Positions 40,551 to 50,157 of a DNA stretch of 64,000 nucleotides are shown here, in pieces. The notes beneath the pieces are model-generated. The model saw only the letters and a list, made by a program, of their open reading frames with translations. It had not been told where the DNA came from and did no database searches. Every line of letters begins with the position of its first letter. Positions within the stretch are counted from its first letter, which is position 1. This DNA comes from Marivirga atlantica. GTDB taxonomy: Bacteria; Bacteroidota; Bacteroidia; Cytophagales; Cyclobacteriaceae. The position numbers were made by a program, and so were the translations under genes. The stretch is taken from positions 124,001 through 188,000 of the forward strand of contig NZ_JAERQG010000001.1 in NCBI RefSeq assembly GCF_016734805.1, read 5' to 3'.

Positions 40551-41321
40551 ATGACAAAAAAGATTATCAGCTTTTGCTTAATATTTATTCTCCTGAACTC
40601 GCAAGCATGGGCATGGGGTAAAATAGGACATAGAGTAGTAGGTGAAGTAGCTTCATTTTACCTAACTAAAAAAGCCAAAAAGAATATTTCCAAAGTGTTG
40701 GATTGTGAATCACTTGCAGTAGTCAGTAATTGGATGGATGACATAAAATCTGACGATGCCTATGACTACGCCAACAGCTGGCATTGGGTTACTATTCCTG
40801 ACGGCATGTCTTATGAAGAAACTGAAAAGAATGAAGATGGTGATTTAATTATGACTATCAATAGACTGATTAAAGAATTGAAAGCTGGAAACCTGGATGC
40901 TAATACAGAAAAGCAGCACCTGATGATGTTGGTGCATTTGGTAGGTGATATCCACCAGCCATTGCATGTAGGTACGGGAGAAGATATTGGAGGAAATGCA
41001 GTTAAATTAAAGTGGTTCTGGCAGAATTCAAATTTGCACAGAGTTTGGGATAGCGAAATGATTGATAGCAAGCAGTATTCATACACTGAATTAGCTGACG
41101 CTGTAAATAACACCAGTAAAGATGAAGTTAAAAGCCTTCAATCAGATACTATTGATAAATGGTATAAAGAAGCTATGGCTTTAAGACCTCAGGTTTATGC
41201 ATTACCGGATGATATGAATTTAGGCTACGAATACTCTTATAAAAACTGGGACACCGTAAAGTCACAGCTTATGAAATCAGGCATACGACTTGCCGGAATT
41301 CTCAATGAGATATATGGCTAA
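40551..41321 (+). CDS. Secreted S1/P1-type nuclease
   Basis: A 256-residue exported zinc-dependent nuclease. The signal peptide MTKKIISFCLIFILLNSQAWA is cut before WGKIGHRVVGEVA, giving the N-terminal Trp that coordinates zinc in this family. Other zinc ligands are in NSWHWVTIP, HLVGDIHQPLHVG (with two His and Asp) and NLHRVWDSEM. The enzyme cleaves single-stranded DNA and RNA to 5' mononucleotides, probably for nutrient use. Its stop overlaps that of the convergent gene in a shared CTAA. Confidence 0.92.
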   Translation: MTKKIISFCLIFILLNSQAWAWGKIGHRVVGEVASFYLTKKAKKNISKVLDCESLAVVSNWMDDIKSDDAYDYANSWHWVTIPDGMSYEETEKNEDGDLIMTINRLIKELKAGNLDANTEKQHLMMLVHLVGDIHQPLHVGTGEDIGGNAVKLKWFWQNSNLHRVWDSEMIDSKQYSYTELADAVNNTSKDEVKSLQSDTIDKWYKEAMALRPQVYALPDDMNLGYEYSYKNWDTVKSQLMKSGIRLAGILNEIYG

Positions 41322-41902
41322 AATTCTTCTATAACAAGAGGAAGTTCTTCAGCTGTAAAGGTATAAGTACCTTCCTCTTTTACTTCATAGCTGTCACCAT
41401 TCAATTCAACTTTTGGTGAAATAGTAACCCTGTTTTGATCCACTATTATGCGTTGACCAGCCGGAAACCATTTAGCCAACTTATTTTTAAAGGTGACAAT
41501 AGTTTTCTTACCTCCAATAAATAAAGTAAACGGAAGATACTTTTCTGGGCCTATTCTTGACTCTTCCACAACTTCTCTTCCCTGGGCTTCATTACAAAAT
41601 AAGTTGAAGGCCGTAAAAGGTTTATTATTAATCACCTGCATCACCAACTCTAGTAAACTATCTTTTAGCGTACTCAAATAATATTTAGTGATACCCTCAT
41701 AATCTGTATCATCAATATCATTTAATAAGATGATCCCATCTACTTTAACATTTCTGGCTTGAAACCACTTGTACAGACTGGCTTCAACATAAAGCAGCGG
41801 TGCCCAACCCAGCAATTCATTTAATACATCAATGTCAAAATTTTCGTCAAGCACAAAAATTGGTGGCTCCTGCTCATCTCTTATTACGTGGTGTGAAGAC
41901 AT
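41318..41902 (-). CDS. Bacteroidota-conserved hypothetical protein (possible thiamine pyrophosphokinase-like)
   Basis: A 194-residue soluble protein. The start SSHHVIRDEQEPPIFVLDEN and the following LLGWAPLLYVEASLYKWFQ and VKVDGIILLND resemble a Bacteroidota family often labelled thiamine pyrophosphokinase-like, where these segments form the catalytic-domain Rossmann start. The C-terminal half (FLFNL... KVELNGDSYEVKEEGTYTFTAEE) looks like the beta-rich thiamine-binding part. The usual catalytic GDFDS motif is not seen: the matching place reads LNDIDDTD. If it descends from that enzyme, activity is doubtful. It is convergent with the nuclease and upstream of the divergent TPR-kinase. Confidence 0.5.
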   Translation of the reverse strand: MSSHHVIRDEQEPPIFVLDENFDIDVLNELLGWAPLLYVEASLYKWFQARNVKVDGIILLNDIDDTDYEGITKYYLSTLKDSLLELVMQVINNKPFTAFNLFCNEAQGREVVEESRIGPEKYLPFTLFIGGKKTIVTFKNKLAKWFPAGQRIIVDQNRVTISPKVELNGDSYEVKEEGTYTFTAEELPLVIEEF

Positions 41903-41992
41903 ATCCTTTTTTTAATAGTCCAATATAATGTTTAGATTCATAAATATATATACATTAGCAATTGTGTTTAAACAGGATACTACTGTTTGATT

Positions 41993-44092
41993 GTGAAAAG
42001 ATTTATTTTAATATCAGTTATTTTCGTTGGGCTAGTGAGTAGAAATTTACTTAGCCAAAACCTTGATTATATTGATAGTTTAAAGACCAAGCTCGACACC
42101 TCCAATACCGAAAACCTTTTCGAAAATTATCTGAGAATTGGATGGGAATACAGAAAATCATTTCCTGATAGTACAATCTTTTTCAGCCAAAGAGCACTTG
42201 ATCTTGCAAAGGGCGCAGAAATGCAGTTCAAAACTGCTAAACCCTTAAATTACATAGGTGTTGGTTACTATTATAAAGGCGAAAATGTTAAAGCTTTCGA
42301 ATATTATAATCAAGCAAAAGATTCCGCCATCATTAATGCCGATTCCGTTCAATACGGTCACTCTCTAAATAATATTGGTAGAATATATTTTAATCAGGGG
42401 AATTATATTGAGGCCTATGATTACTTCTTCCGTTCATTGGAAATATTTGAAGCTATTCAGGATTATCCTTCAATAAGTTATGGTTATAAAAGCTTGGCAG
42501 AGCTTTATCAATCACAGGACAACTATGAAAAAGCGCTGGAAATGTCACTTAAAACAGCGGATATAAGAAAGGAGTTTGATGATCCTTCAGGTGTTATATC
42601 CATTTATCTAGAAATCGCTGGGATTTATGTGAAAATGGGTAATTACAACAACGGACTTACCTATTTTACTAAAGCTTACGACATAGCAGAAGAAACTGAG
42701 GATGAGGTTAATCTAGCAATTATCAAACTAAACATTGCTAAAATGAATACCGAAAGGGGAAGGTTTGAAATAGCCCTTTCAAATGCTAAAGATGCTCTTA
42801 AGTTTCTCAGTAAATCACAGAATAAGAATCTACTCAATCAAACTAATTTTCAACTTGGCGTAATCTATTTTTATAGAGGGAATTATGACATAGCTAAAGG
42901 TTATTTTACAAGTGTTAAAGAAATTTCTTCAGAAAATAATGACATTACATTTGAAAGAGATGCCTTTTACTATTTGTCGAAAATTTATGAACGAGAAGGT
43001 AATCTGACCGCAGCATACAATAACTTTAAGGCCTACGAAGGACTAAAAGAGAAGACGGACAATGCCAATACCGCACGTCAAATCGAGCGTCTGGAGTCTC
43101 GCTTAGCTATTGAACTTAAGGAAAAAGAGAATCAGATTTTAGTACTTAATCAAGAGGCATATAAGGAAGTAATAAGAAAGCAAAGAGCACTGAATTATGC
43201 CTTAATAGCCATTGTCTTATTAGTACTACTTATGCTGGTTATGTTATTTTTTACGGCAAGAAAAAGGCGCAGACAAAACAGGCTTCTTTTACTTAAAAAC
43301 AAACAGATTGAAGAGCAGCAGCTTAAAATCACTAATCAGAATAAAGAAATAAAGATCCAAAACGATAAGCTCATTATTAGAAATCAGGAATTGGATGACC
43401 TTAACAATGAGAAAGACTCAATGTTAGGAATTGTAGCCCACGACATGAAAGCACCGTTCCACAGAATTAAAGGATTGACTGAACTATTAAGGCTTTCTAA
43501 ATTGAATGAAGAGCAAGAGCAATACGTTAAAATGATTAGAAATAATTCTAAGCATGGAATGTACCTTATTAACGACCTTCTTGATGTAAATGCCATTGAA
43601 ATAGACAAAGATAAGCCTGTACCTAGTCAACTTGATTTAAAACGAGTTATTGAAGATATAGTAACCACTTACGTAGTTGAACTATCGAATAAAGAAATGA
43701 ATGTTCAAGTTGAGTGTGAGCCAAATTCAATAATTATTACTGATAAGGTATACCTGGATAGAATACTAGATAACCTACTATCTAACGCTATCAAATTTTC
43801 TGATTTAGGTAGTGAAATAATTATAAAAGGCGGAAAGAGTGAAAAAGGGTTTTGGGTGAGCGTTAAAGATTTTGGTCAGGGTTTTACAGAGCTTGATCGG
43901 GAAAAACTCTTCAAGAAGTTCAGTAAGCTTAGTGCCAGACCAACCGGTGGTGAATCAAGCAATGGGCTTGGGCTTGCTATTGTAAAAACTTTGGTAGACC
44001 GACTAGGTGGAAAAATTAAGTTAACAAGTGAAAAAGAAAAGTTTAGCGAATTCACCGTAAACTTTCCTCTTTTTGATGAAGTAGCACCTTAA
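41993..44092 (+). CDS. TPR-containing membrane histidine kinase
   Basis: A 699-residue sensor kinase typical of Bacteroidota. The signal peptide MKRFILISVIFVGLVSRNLLS starts at GTG 41993; the TTG two codons upstream is less likely. Seven or so TPR units (about 30-365) would lie in the periplasm, e.g. AKPLNYIGVGYYYKGENVKAFEYYNQA. A membrane helix (about 402-420) is followed by a coiled coil (about 425-470), the DHp domain with His483 in LGIVAHDMKAPFHRIKG, and the ATPase domain (NLLSNAIKFSD, DFGQGF, NGLGLAIVKTL). The TPR region probably senses a protein or peptide. No response regulator is nearby. Its stop abuts that of purE. Confidence 0.92.
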   Translation: MKRFILISVIFVGLVSRNLLSQNLDYIDSLKTKLDTSNTENLFENYLRIGWEYRKSFPDSTIFFSQRALDLAKGAEMQFKTAKPLNYIGVGYYYKGENVKAFEYYNQAKDSAIINADSVQYGHSLNNIGRIYFNQGNYIEAYDYFFRSLEIFEAIQDYPSISYGYKSLAELYQSQDNYEKALEMSLKTADIRKEFDDPSGVISIYLEIAGIYVKMGNYNNGLTYFTKAYDIAEETEDEVNLAIIKLNIAKMNTERGRFEIALSNAKDALKFLSKSQNKNLLNQTNFQLGVIYFYRGNYDIAKGYFTSVKEISSENNDITFERDAFYYLSKIYEREGNLTAAYNNFKAYEGLKEKTDNANTARQIERLESRLAIELKEKENQILVLNQEAYKEVIRKQRALNYALIAIVLLVLLMLVMLFFTARKRRRQNRLLLLKNKQIEEQQLKITNQNKEIKIQNDKLIIRNQELDDLNNEKDSMLGIVAHDMKAPFHRIKGLTELLRLSKLNEEQEQYVKMIRNNSKHGMYLINDLLDVNAIEIDKDKPVPSQLDLKRVIEDIVTTYVVELSNKEMNVQVECEPNSIIITDKVYLDRILDNLLSNAIKFSDLGSEIIIKGGKSEKGFWVSVKDFGQGFTELDREKLFKKFSKLSARPTGGESSNGLGLAIVKTLVDRLGGKIKLTSEKEKFSEFTVNFPLFDEVAP

Positions 44093-44617
44093 CTAAAAGC
44101 CTACTTTTCCTGCCTTCCAGCCATTTTCCTTAATTGCATCAGCAGAACTTATAACTTTCTCTTTTAAAGACTCCTTATATTCCGTTAGCGCTTTTGATAC
44201 ATTCTTATCAAAATTAGCTACTATCTGAGCAGCAAGAATCCCTGCATTCTTAGCGCCATCTAGGGCAACAGTTGCCACTGGTACACCTCCAGGCATTTGC
44301 AAAATTGACAAAACAGAATCCCAACCATCGATAGAATTGCTTGATTTTACAGGCACTCCAATTACCGGCAATGAGGTTAGCGATGCTACCATTCCTGGTA
44401 AGTGCGCTGCACCTCCTGCACCTGCAATAATAACATGATATCCTTTTTCTTTAGCTGATTTTGCGAAATCAAACATACGCTCAGGTGTTCTATGAGCAGA
44501 CACGATATCCACAGTAAATTCAGTTTTTAATTCTTCCAGAACCTTTGCAGCCTCACCCATGACTTTTAGATCAGACTGGCTACCCATTATTATAGCTACT
44601 TTCCCTTTTGTACTCAT
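44093..44617 (-). CDS. purE: N5-carboxyaminoimidazole ribonucleotide mutase
   Basis: A 174-residue enzyme of de novo purine synthesis converting N5-CAIR to CAIR. Signature text: IIMGSQSDLKVM (10-21), VSAHRTPERMFDFA and GAGGAAHLPGM, which shape the active site with the conserved His. As a stand-alone class I PurE it works with PurK, whose gene overlaps it by four bases (ATGA) upstream. Its stop codon directly abuts that of the convergent TPR-kinase with no spacer. Confidence 0.96.
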   Translation of the reverse strand: MSTKGKVAIIMGSQSDLKVMGEAAKVLEELKTEFTVDIVSAHRTPERMFDFAKSAKEKGYHVIIAGAGGAAHLPGMVASLTSLPVIGVPVKSSNSIDGWDSVLSILQMPGGVPVATVALDGAKNAGILAAQIVANFDKNVSKALTEYKESLKEKVISSADAIKENGWKAGKVGF

Positions 44618-45756
44618 GCCTTAACTTTTATCATTTCTTTTACCTGATGAATTTTAATTCTTAAAGATTCCAGATTTGGATCAGTGATAGTAATATGACC
44701 CATTTTTCGAAATGGCTTGGTTGTTGCCTTTCCGTAAAGATGAACATGTACTCCATTAATACGCATAATCTCTTGCATACCTTCATACTGTGCCTCACCC
44801 GTATAACCATCTTCTCCTAACAAATTAACCATAGCTGAAGCAATTTTAATATCTGTATTGCCCAAAGGTAAATCTAAAATGGCTCTTAAATGTTGGTCAT
44901 ATTGTGAAGTAAAGTTACCTTCTATGCTCTGATGTCCACTATTATGAGGTCTTGGAGCTACTTCATTAACCAAAATTTCATCATCCTTGGTAAGGAACAT
45001 TTCAACCGCCAATATACCCACCATACCTAGCTTTTCTATTACATCTTTAGCAACCCGGATGGCTTTCTCTTTTTGTTCCTTGCTGATAACTGCTGGAGAT
45101 AATAGGTACTCTACAAGGTTATGTTCTGGATGGAAAACCATTTCCACAGGTGGAAAAGCATCTATTTCCCCGGATTCATTTCTTGCTACAATTACCGCTA
45201 ACTCCTTTTTGAATGGAATTAAATTTTCTAACAATGCAGGAGCATCAAATCCCTTTTCAATATCCGCCTCACTTCGGATCATCTGTACACCTCTACCATC
45301 ATAACCTCCCTTACCTACTTTATGTACTGCCGGCAACTTTTCTTTATGTTGCTTTAACTCTTCAAGGTTTTCAGTAAGTACAAAAGGCGCTGTTGGTATA
45401 TCATTATCCTGATAAAACTGCTTTTGTACTCTTTTATCTTGAATGATCTCAATAATTTCAGGCTGAGGGAAAACCTTCACTCCTTCTGACTGAAGCTTTT
45501 TAAGTGCCTCAATATTAACCTTCTCTATTTCTATTGTGAGCAAATCACATTCCCTACCAAAATTGTAGACATCATCATAATTTTCAAGATCACCAACGGT
45601 AAAACGCTTAATAAGACTGGCACATGGAGCATTTGCGGCAGGATCCATCATCCTTAAATCTAAATTTAGGTTGATGGCACTTTGGTGCAGCATCCTTCCT
45701 AATTGACCTCCACCAAGTACGCCTATTTTAGTTTGTGTATTAAATATTTTAGCCAT
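44614..45756 (-). CDS. purK: 5-(Carboxyamino)imidazole ribonucleotide synthase
   Basis: A 380-residue ATP-grasp enzyme that carboxylates AIR using ATP and bicarbonate. The N-terminal Rossmann-like part begins KIGVLGGGQLGRMLHQSA. The ATP-grasp core includes VHKVGKGGYDGRGVQMI and VNEVAPRPHNSGHQSIEGN, which bind Mg-ATP. The C-terminal domain HVHLYGKATTKPFRKMGHIT is complete. It overlaps purE, forming a two-gene operon. An imperfect -7 element TAATATTG lies at 45782-45789, 25 bases upstream. Confidence 0.96.
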   Translation of the reverse strand: MAKIFNTQTKIGVLGGGQLGRMLHQSAINLNLDLRMMDPAANAPCASLIKRFTVGDLENYDDVYNFGRECDLLTIEIEKVNIEALKKLQSEGVKVFPQPEIIEIIQDKRVQKQFYQDNDIPTAPFVLTENLEELKQHKEKLPAVHKVGKGGYDGRGVQMIRSEADIEKGFDAPALLENLIPFKKELAVIVARNESGEIDAFPPVEMVFHPEHNLVEYLLSPAVISKEQKEKAIRVAKDVIEKLGMVGILAVEMFLTKDDEILVNEVAPRPHNSGHQSIEGNFTSQYDQHLRAILDLPLGNTDIKIASAMVNLLGEDGYTGEAQYEGMQEIMRINGVHVHLYGKATTKPFRKMGHITITDPNLESLRIKIHQVKEMIKVKA

Positions 45757-45809
45757 TTCTGATTTGCTGATGATTGGACTGCAATATTACTTACATAGTG
45801 ACGAAATAA

Positions 45810-45840
45810 AAAAGCCTTTCCATTTTATGAAAAGGCTTTT
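45810..45840 (-). terminator. Terminator of the SiaB-like gene
   Basis: On the minus strand AAAAGCCTTT, an 11-base loop, AAAGGCTTTT and then T-rich sequence (TTATTTCG). It lies 18 bases past the SiaB-like stop and 54 bases before purK. Confidence 0.8.
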
Positions 45841-45857
45841 AAGCTGTTTAGTAAGTT

Positions 45858-46466
45858 TTATTTAGACTTTTCGTCTTTAATTTTATCTCCGTTAATTTCT
45901 ACCTTAAGTATAAACAAATCATGCTGGTCATCAATAGGAAGGAACTTATAAACCAATTTCTCTCCTGTCTTTCTGGCAATATCAATTAATCCAAGACCTG
46001 CACCACCCTTGTCAGAAAGTTTACCATGCTTTATTTGTTGCATGTACATTTTCTTAAGCTCCTCAGGTGTAGCCGCATTAACTTCATCAATAGCGCTTCT
46101 GAGTCCATCAACTTTATCTCTTGCTACTTTATTGCTGGTGATAACATAGTAAATATCTTCTTTCTCACCAATAATGAATAGTCCGTTACCAATTTGCTGA
46201 CTGGTTATCTCATCAGAGTGCTTGTTCATGTTTTGAAGTGTTTCCACCATCACATGGTAAACTCTCTTTTTAACGTTTCTATCTTCGTTTTTACGCTCCA
46301 TGTCAGATTCAGCCATAGAGGTAAACATTTTGGTGATTTCATGATTAAACTCACCAAGGTATACAAGGGATATTCCATTCCCCTGCATTTCTGAAAAAAG
46401 ACTAAGTACCGACTTGATGAAATTAACGTTTAAATCCATCTTATTTTCTTTTATGTTATCTAGCAT
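45858..46466 (-). CDS. SiaB-family protein kinase
   Basis: A 202-residue cytosolic protein of the SiaB family, an anti-sigma/serine kinase-like ATPase fold. LSLFSEMQGNGISLVYLGEF is the family opening, VYHVMVETLQNMNKHSD contains the N-box (E-x-x-Q-N), and DKGGAGLGLIDIARKTG is the G2 box. In Pseudomonas, SiaB phosphorylates SiaC and SiaA removes the phosphate, controlling a diguanylate cyclase and biofilm growth. No SiaA or SiaC gene is adjacent here. Met10 (46439) is a possible later start. It is transcribed alone with its own terminator. Confidence 0.85.
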   Translation of the reverse strand: MLDNIKENKMDLNVNFIKSVLSLFSEMQGNGISLVYLGEFNHEITKMFTSMAESDMERKNEDRNVKKRVYHVMVETLQNMNKHSDEITSQQIGNGLFIIGEKEDIYYVITSNKVARDKVDGLRSAIDEVNAATPEELKKMYMQQIKHGKLSDKGGAGLGLIDIARKTGEKLVYKFLPIDDQHDLFILKVEINGDKIKDEKSK

Positions 46467-46544
46467 TTAAGTTAGTAAAGATTTAAAAATGTACCAGAGT
46501 TTATTTTAAATATTCTCCAAAATAGGATTTTTTTCTGAAAGAAC

Positions 46545-47927
46545 TTAATCAACACCCAAATCAATGGTATCTATTGTATTGCTACTGTTCTTTTTCCCTT
46601 TTCTTTTTGATTTATTAATATCACCAAAGGTTAAATTAATACCAAATCTTATATCAGCTGCTCGTCCTTTGATAGGATTAACTATGGATAAAAGGTCGTT
46701 GGTGGCCACGCAGAGTTGAAATGGTACTAATTTCAAGGTAAAACCAGTACTTATGTTGTTAACTCTACCATTCATAAGTGTTGCTCCTGCTGCAAAATTG
46801 AAAAACGCATTATATTGAAAATTGTACATTCCGGAAAATGCCGGAACCAAGGTTCCTTTATACAACTCAGAATAAAAAATAGCCAAAGCTTTCTGTCTCC
46901 GGCTTATCTGATAGCTTCCTCCCAAGTAAATATTAGCTGTTAAGGAAGTGGAGAATTTACTCGCCTTTTCTTCTACTATTCTATTATCCAGACTATTTAA
47001 CGTACTGTCCAATTCATCTTCAAACGAATCATCTAAAAAATCGGCTCCTGTAAAGGTTACACTAGTTGCAGGAGCAACGAAGTTCTTGTTATAATCCTTC
47101 CAGCTGATATATCCTAAGTCATTGATAGAGCCGAAAAACTGTATTTTTGAAGAGAACTGATAAGTAGCTCCTAAATCTAAACCAAAACCTCTGGCATTTA
47201 AAACTGCATCAATCTCATCACCATTGCCATCATCCAGAGCAGCATATCCGGCTACACCGGCAGTTCTGGCTGTAAACCCAGCGGTACTAAGCCTTATTGA
47301 ATCTTCGAAGGTTCTTAATGAGAGATTAAAGTCAGAGATATCAGTATAAGAATGACCTATGAGGTACTTTATGCGAGCGCCAACCGTCATTTTACCGCCT
47401 AATATTTCTCGACCATGTGAAAGGCCTATTTCAGAAAAGGTATTGGATTTAAAAGCAAGTTTATCAAAGTTAAGATCACTGTTCTCACCCGTATTACCCA
47501 AATAAATCAAATCAACTAAAGCCTTCGGGAAACTAATCCTGTTGAAAGTTCTAAGATTAATGGTGAAAGCCGTGTAACCAACCGCACTTCTGAATCCAAG
47601 ATTCAAAATAGGCACATTTACATTCCCTGTAACCCGATTATTATTTCTTAGCTTATCGTAAAAGCCTGAAATATCAAATGTACTATCTGCATTAGTTGCA
47701 GTTAGTAATTCAAGATTCGTAAAATTCTGGCTGGCATTCATTTTAAAACCTGCCAAGCCAGGAAGTGCCAGGGTGAATTTATAATCAGGCAAAAATGCTG
47801 GATTTAGATTATTAGCCTGAGGCAATGTTTTGTGTAAACCGTAACCAATCATATCAGATTGTGCATAACCTTTTAAAAACGGCAGAATAACCAATATAAC
47901 GAACAGTCCTCTTTTTACTTTATTCAT
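46545..47927 (-). CDS. DUF5723-family outer-membrane beta-barrel protein
   Basis: A 460-residue exported protein. The signal peptide MNKVKRGLFVILVILPFLKGYAQ begins at 47927; two earlier in-frame codons (47945, 47957) lie inside the upstream gene. SDMIGYGLHKTLPQANNLNPAFLPDYKF is the DUF5723 opening (P-Q-x-N-x-x-N-P-A), as in PorV/FadL-like barrels of Bacteroidota. Strand text such as GARIKYLIGHSY, GLDLGATYQFSSKIQFFGSI and FNFAAGATLMNG suggests about 14 strands. It starts ten bases after the stop of a large lipoprotein gene, so the two form one unit. Role unknown. Confidence 0.83.
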   Translation of the reverse strand: MNKVKRGLFVILVILPFLKGYAQSDMIGYGLHKTLPQANNLNPAFLPDYKFTLALPGLAGFKMNASQNFTNLELLTATNADSTFDISGFYDKLRNNNRVTGNVNVPILNLGFRSAVGYTAFTINLRTFNRISFPKALVDLIYLGNTGENSDLNFDKLAFKSNTFSEIGLSHGREILGGKMTVGARIKYLIGHSYTDISDFNLSLRTFEDSIRLSTAGFTARTAGVAGYAALDDGNGDEIDAVLNARGFGLDLGATYQFSSKIQFFGSINDLGYISWKDYNKNFVAPATSVTFTGADFLDDSFEDELDSTLNSLDNRIVEEKASKFSTSLTANIYLGGSYQISRRQKALAIFYSELYKGTLVPAFSGMYNFQYNAFFNFAAGATLMNGRVNNISTGFTLKLVPFQLCVATNDLLSIVNPIKGRAADIRFGINLTFGDINKSKRKGKKNSSNTIDTIDLGVD

Positions 47928-47937
47928 GTCAATCAAA

Positions 47938-49518
47938 TTATTCATCTGAAGTATCAATATCTAAGGTATACTGAAATTGGACAGAAAGAGAGAATTGAAT
48001 CTCTGCTTGGGAAGATATTTGAACTATTTCATTACCATTGTTAGCAGTAGCAACTGAAACAATTATGGCAATTCTGCTAGTTTCCTCTAAGAAATCAAGT
48101 TCATTAGATTCAGTTTGAGGATCATCTTCAATGGTTAAGAATGACTCTTTAACACTCGGATTTTCCAGGCTACCCGCGGTTAGAATTTCATCTTCAAAAA
48201 GCGTTTTTAATTCAGTACTATCCTCTGATAAGGCAACAGCTTTTAACGAAACATCAAAAGGGAGCTCATTGGCTGTTTTAAAATTAAGAATGGCATAGCG
48301 TGTATTTCCCGGGTCTATATCTTCAACCCCAAAACTCTCTTCAATATTTAATCCTGAAAGTGTTAACTCTAGTGGTAATTCAAGCTTATAGCCCACCTGA
48401 ATATTAGATTCACTTGTCACAAAATTATCTGGGGTATCATTAGGATCAATAATGCCGTCCACAGCAAGACTAACAGAATCAGGACGATCATTAATGACAC
48501 TTTTAAATTGTTCATCAAGTTTTAGGCTAGATTCAGAAGGCGATTCCAGTGAGCCTTTGGCCAACTCAACTGATGAATTAATATTTATTTCATTTGCATC
48601 ACCTTCCTTGTAGTAAGTAAAATCAACTACATCAAAAAGTACGGGAAGACCCATTGAGTTAATATAGGTAACACTAAACCTTGGTCGTTCGAAATAATAT
48701 TCAATATCATTCAGGTCATCAATATCATTAAGAAAATCAGTTTTTATAGTATTTCTTTCAGTACTAATGTCTTGTGTATTCAAGTCTCCATACAATGCTT
48801 TAAAATCAGTATCAACAAAACTTAAATTAATATCTACTGTATTCTCAAATGCTGTTAAATCAGTATTGTTAGCTTTTGTAAGCGTAAGGTTGTAATCAAC
48901 AACTAACATAGTGGGTGAGTTACTTGCAATTGTAAATGTTACCTCATCAAACTCGTTTGAGTCAAAATCAGTGGTAACCGCGTTTACACCATCGTAATTC
49001 CAATTGTATTGATAATCAATTAGATTAACATTGGCTGCGCTAATGCTTAATGATAAATTACCATTTGCGGGAAAATTCTCTTCCAACTCTAAATTGATTA
49101 GTCCTCTTTCAATTTGAACCGAATCAAGATCTGATTCATAAGGCAACTCAGCTTGTCTATTTACTGTAACTTGCCCATTGAGGTTAAATTCATTTATTTC
49201 TTCCTGAGTTAAGGTTAGTGGTAAGGCTGGAAAATTTTTGTCTGATAAACTATAAAAGTCTCTGGCGCTAGAACTAAAAAGACTGTCATCTTCTATAGTT
49301 ATTACTAAAACACCATCCGATTCTTCATACTCGATGGTAGAATCAGCCTCATTTAATAAATCTGCAATTGTGAAAGAAGAGTTTACCAAAGGCAGAGCCA
49401 ACTCAGGACTCCATTCGATTTTCTCAGGAAACTTTAAATTGCTAAGTTCGCTGTAGCAACCAGCCAGAATCATCAAAACGAGGCACGCAGCTAGGCTCAA
49501 GTTATTTAGTTTTCTCAT
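47938..49518 (-). CDS. Large acidic lipoprotein paired with the DUF5723 barrel
   Basis: A 526-residue lipoprotein. The signal MRKLNNLSLAACLVLMILAGC has lipobox LAGC; the residue after Cys is Tyr. The rest is beta-rich and very acidic, with no catalytic motif recognised. Repeated short strands (e.g. NLSLSISAANVNLIDYQYNW and LEVDYNLTL-like text) suggest several Ig-like or beta-sandwich modules. It precedes the DUF5723 barrel by ten bases, so it probably sits at the outer membrane as a surface or plug partner. No named family recognised. Confidence 0.72.
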   Translation of the reverse strand: MRKLNNLSLAACLVLMILAGCYSELSNLKFPEKIEWSPELALPLVNSSFTIADLLNEADSTIEYEESDGVLVITIEDDSLFSSSARDFYSLSDKNFPALPLTLTQEEINEFNLNGQVTVNRQAELPYESDLDSVQIERGLINLELEENFPANGNLSLSISAANVNLIDYQYNWNYDGVNAVTTDFDSNEFDEVTFTIASNSPTMLVVDYNLTLTKANNTDLTAFENTVDINLSFVDTDFKALYGDLNTQDISTERNTIKTDFLNDIDDLNDIEYYFERPRFSVTYINSMGLPVLFDVVDFTYYKEGDANEININSSVELAKGSLESPSESSLKLDEQFKSVINDRPDSVSLAVDGIIDPNDTPDNFVTSESNIQVGYKLELPLELTLSGLNIEESFGVEDIDPGNTRYAILNFKTANELPFDVSLKAVALSEDSTELKTLFEDEILTAGSLENPSVKESFLTIEDDPQTESNELDFLEETSRIAIIVSVATANNGNEIVQISSQAEIQFSLSVQFQYTLDIDTSDE

Positions 49519-49584
49519 TTTGTTAAAGCCTTATAAGGAAACATCTATTAATACCTTCCCAATTTAGACTTAAAAAAATAGTTA

Positions 49585-50157
49585 ATGAAATTATCAAAAA
49601 AGGAAAACAAGCAGGAAAGTCTATTTTTCATCGCTATTTCACCTGTTGGTCGGGTTCAGGAATCTATTTATGAGGTCAAAACTACAATTAGTCAAAAATA
49701 TGAGACTAAAGGTGCTTTTCGCTCTCCCGGACATATTACACTACAAATGCCCTTTAAAAAAAAGGAAAATAAAATTCCTGCTATGGCAGAGGCTCTGACT
49801 GATTTTAGTGGTAGTTTCAGTAAGTTTAATATAGACCTTAAAAACTTTGGTGCCTTTGAGCCAAGGGTTGTCTACATACAGGTTAAAGAAAACCCAGAAC
49901 TTGAAATACTTCAAAGTGAATTACAAAAGCTTCTTAAGCAATTTCAAATATTTAACAGTACTTATAAACTTAGAGGCTTCAATCCACACGTAACTGTAGC
50001 CTTTAGAGACTTACAAAAACATCAGTTTTATAAACTCTGGAATGAATATAAAGACAAAAGTTTTGAGTCCAGCTTTAGAGCAGAAGGGTTAACCTTATTT
50101 AAGCATAACGGAAAAGAATGGGAAGATCATTTATTCTTCCCTTTTATAGAAGGTTAG
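49585..50157 (+). CDS. 2H phosphoesterase / 2'-5' RNA ligase-like protein
   Basis: A 190-residue soluble protein with the two H-x-T motifs that define the 2H phosphoesterase superfamily: H50-I-T52 in SPGHITLQMPF and H135-V-T137 in FNPHVTVAF. The two motifs come from duplicated halves that clamp a cyclic phosphate. LigT-type members act on 2',3'-cyclic RNA ends or 2'-5' bonds. The length is normal. The start is an ATG with a basic N-terminus (MKLSKKENKQ). Its stop overlaps that of the convergent DUF6702 gene in a shared TTAG. Confidence 0.9.
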   Translation: MKLSKKENKQESLFFIAISPVGRVQESIYEVKTTISQKYETKGAFRSPGHITLQMPFKKKENKIPAMAEALTDFSGSFSKFNIDLKNFGAFEPRVVYIQVKENPELEILQSELQKLLKQFQIFNSTYKLRGFNPHVTVAFRDLQKHQFYKLWNEYKDKSFESSFRAEGLTLFKHNGKEWEDHLFFPFIEG

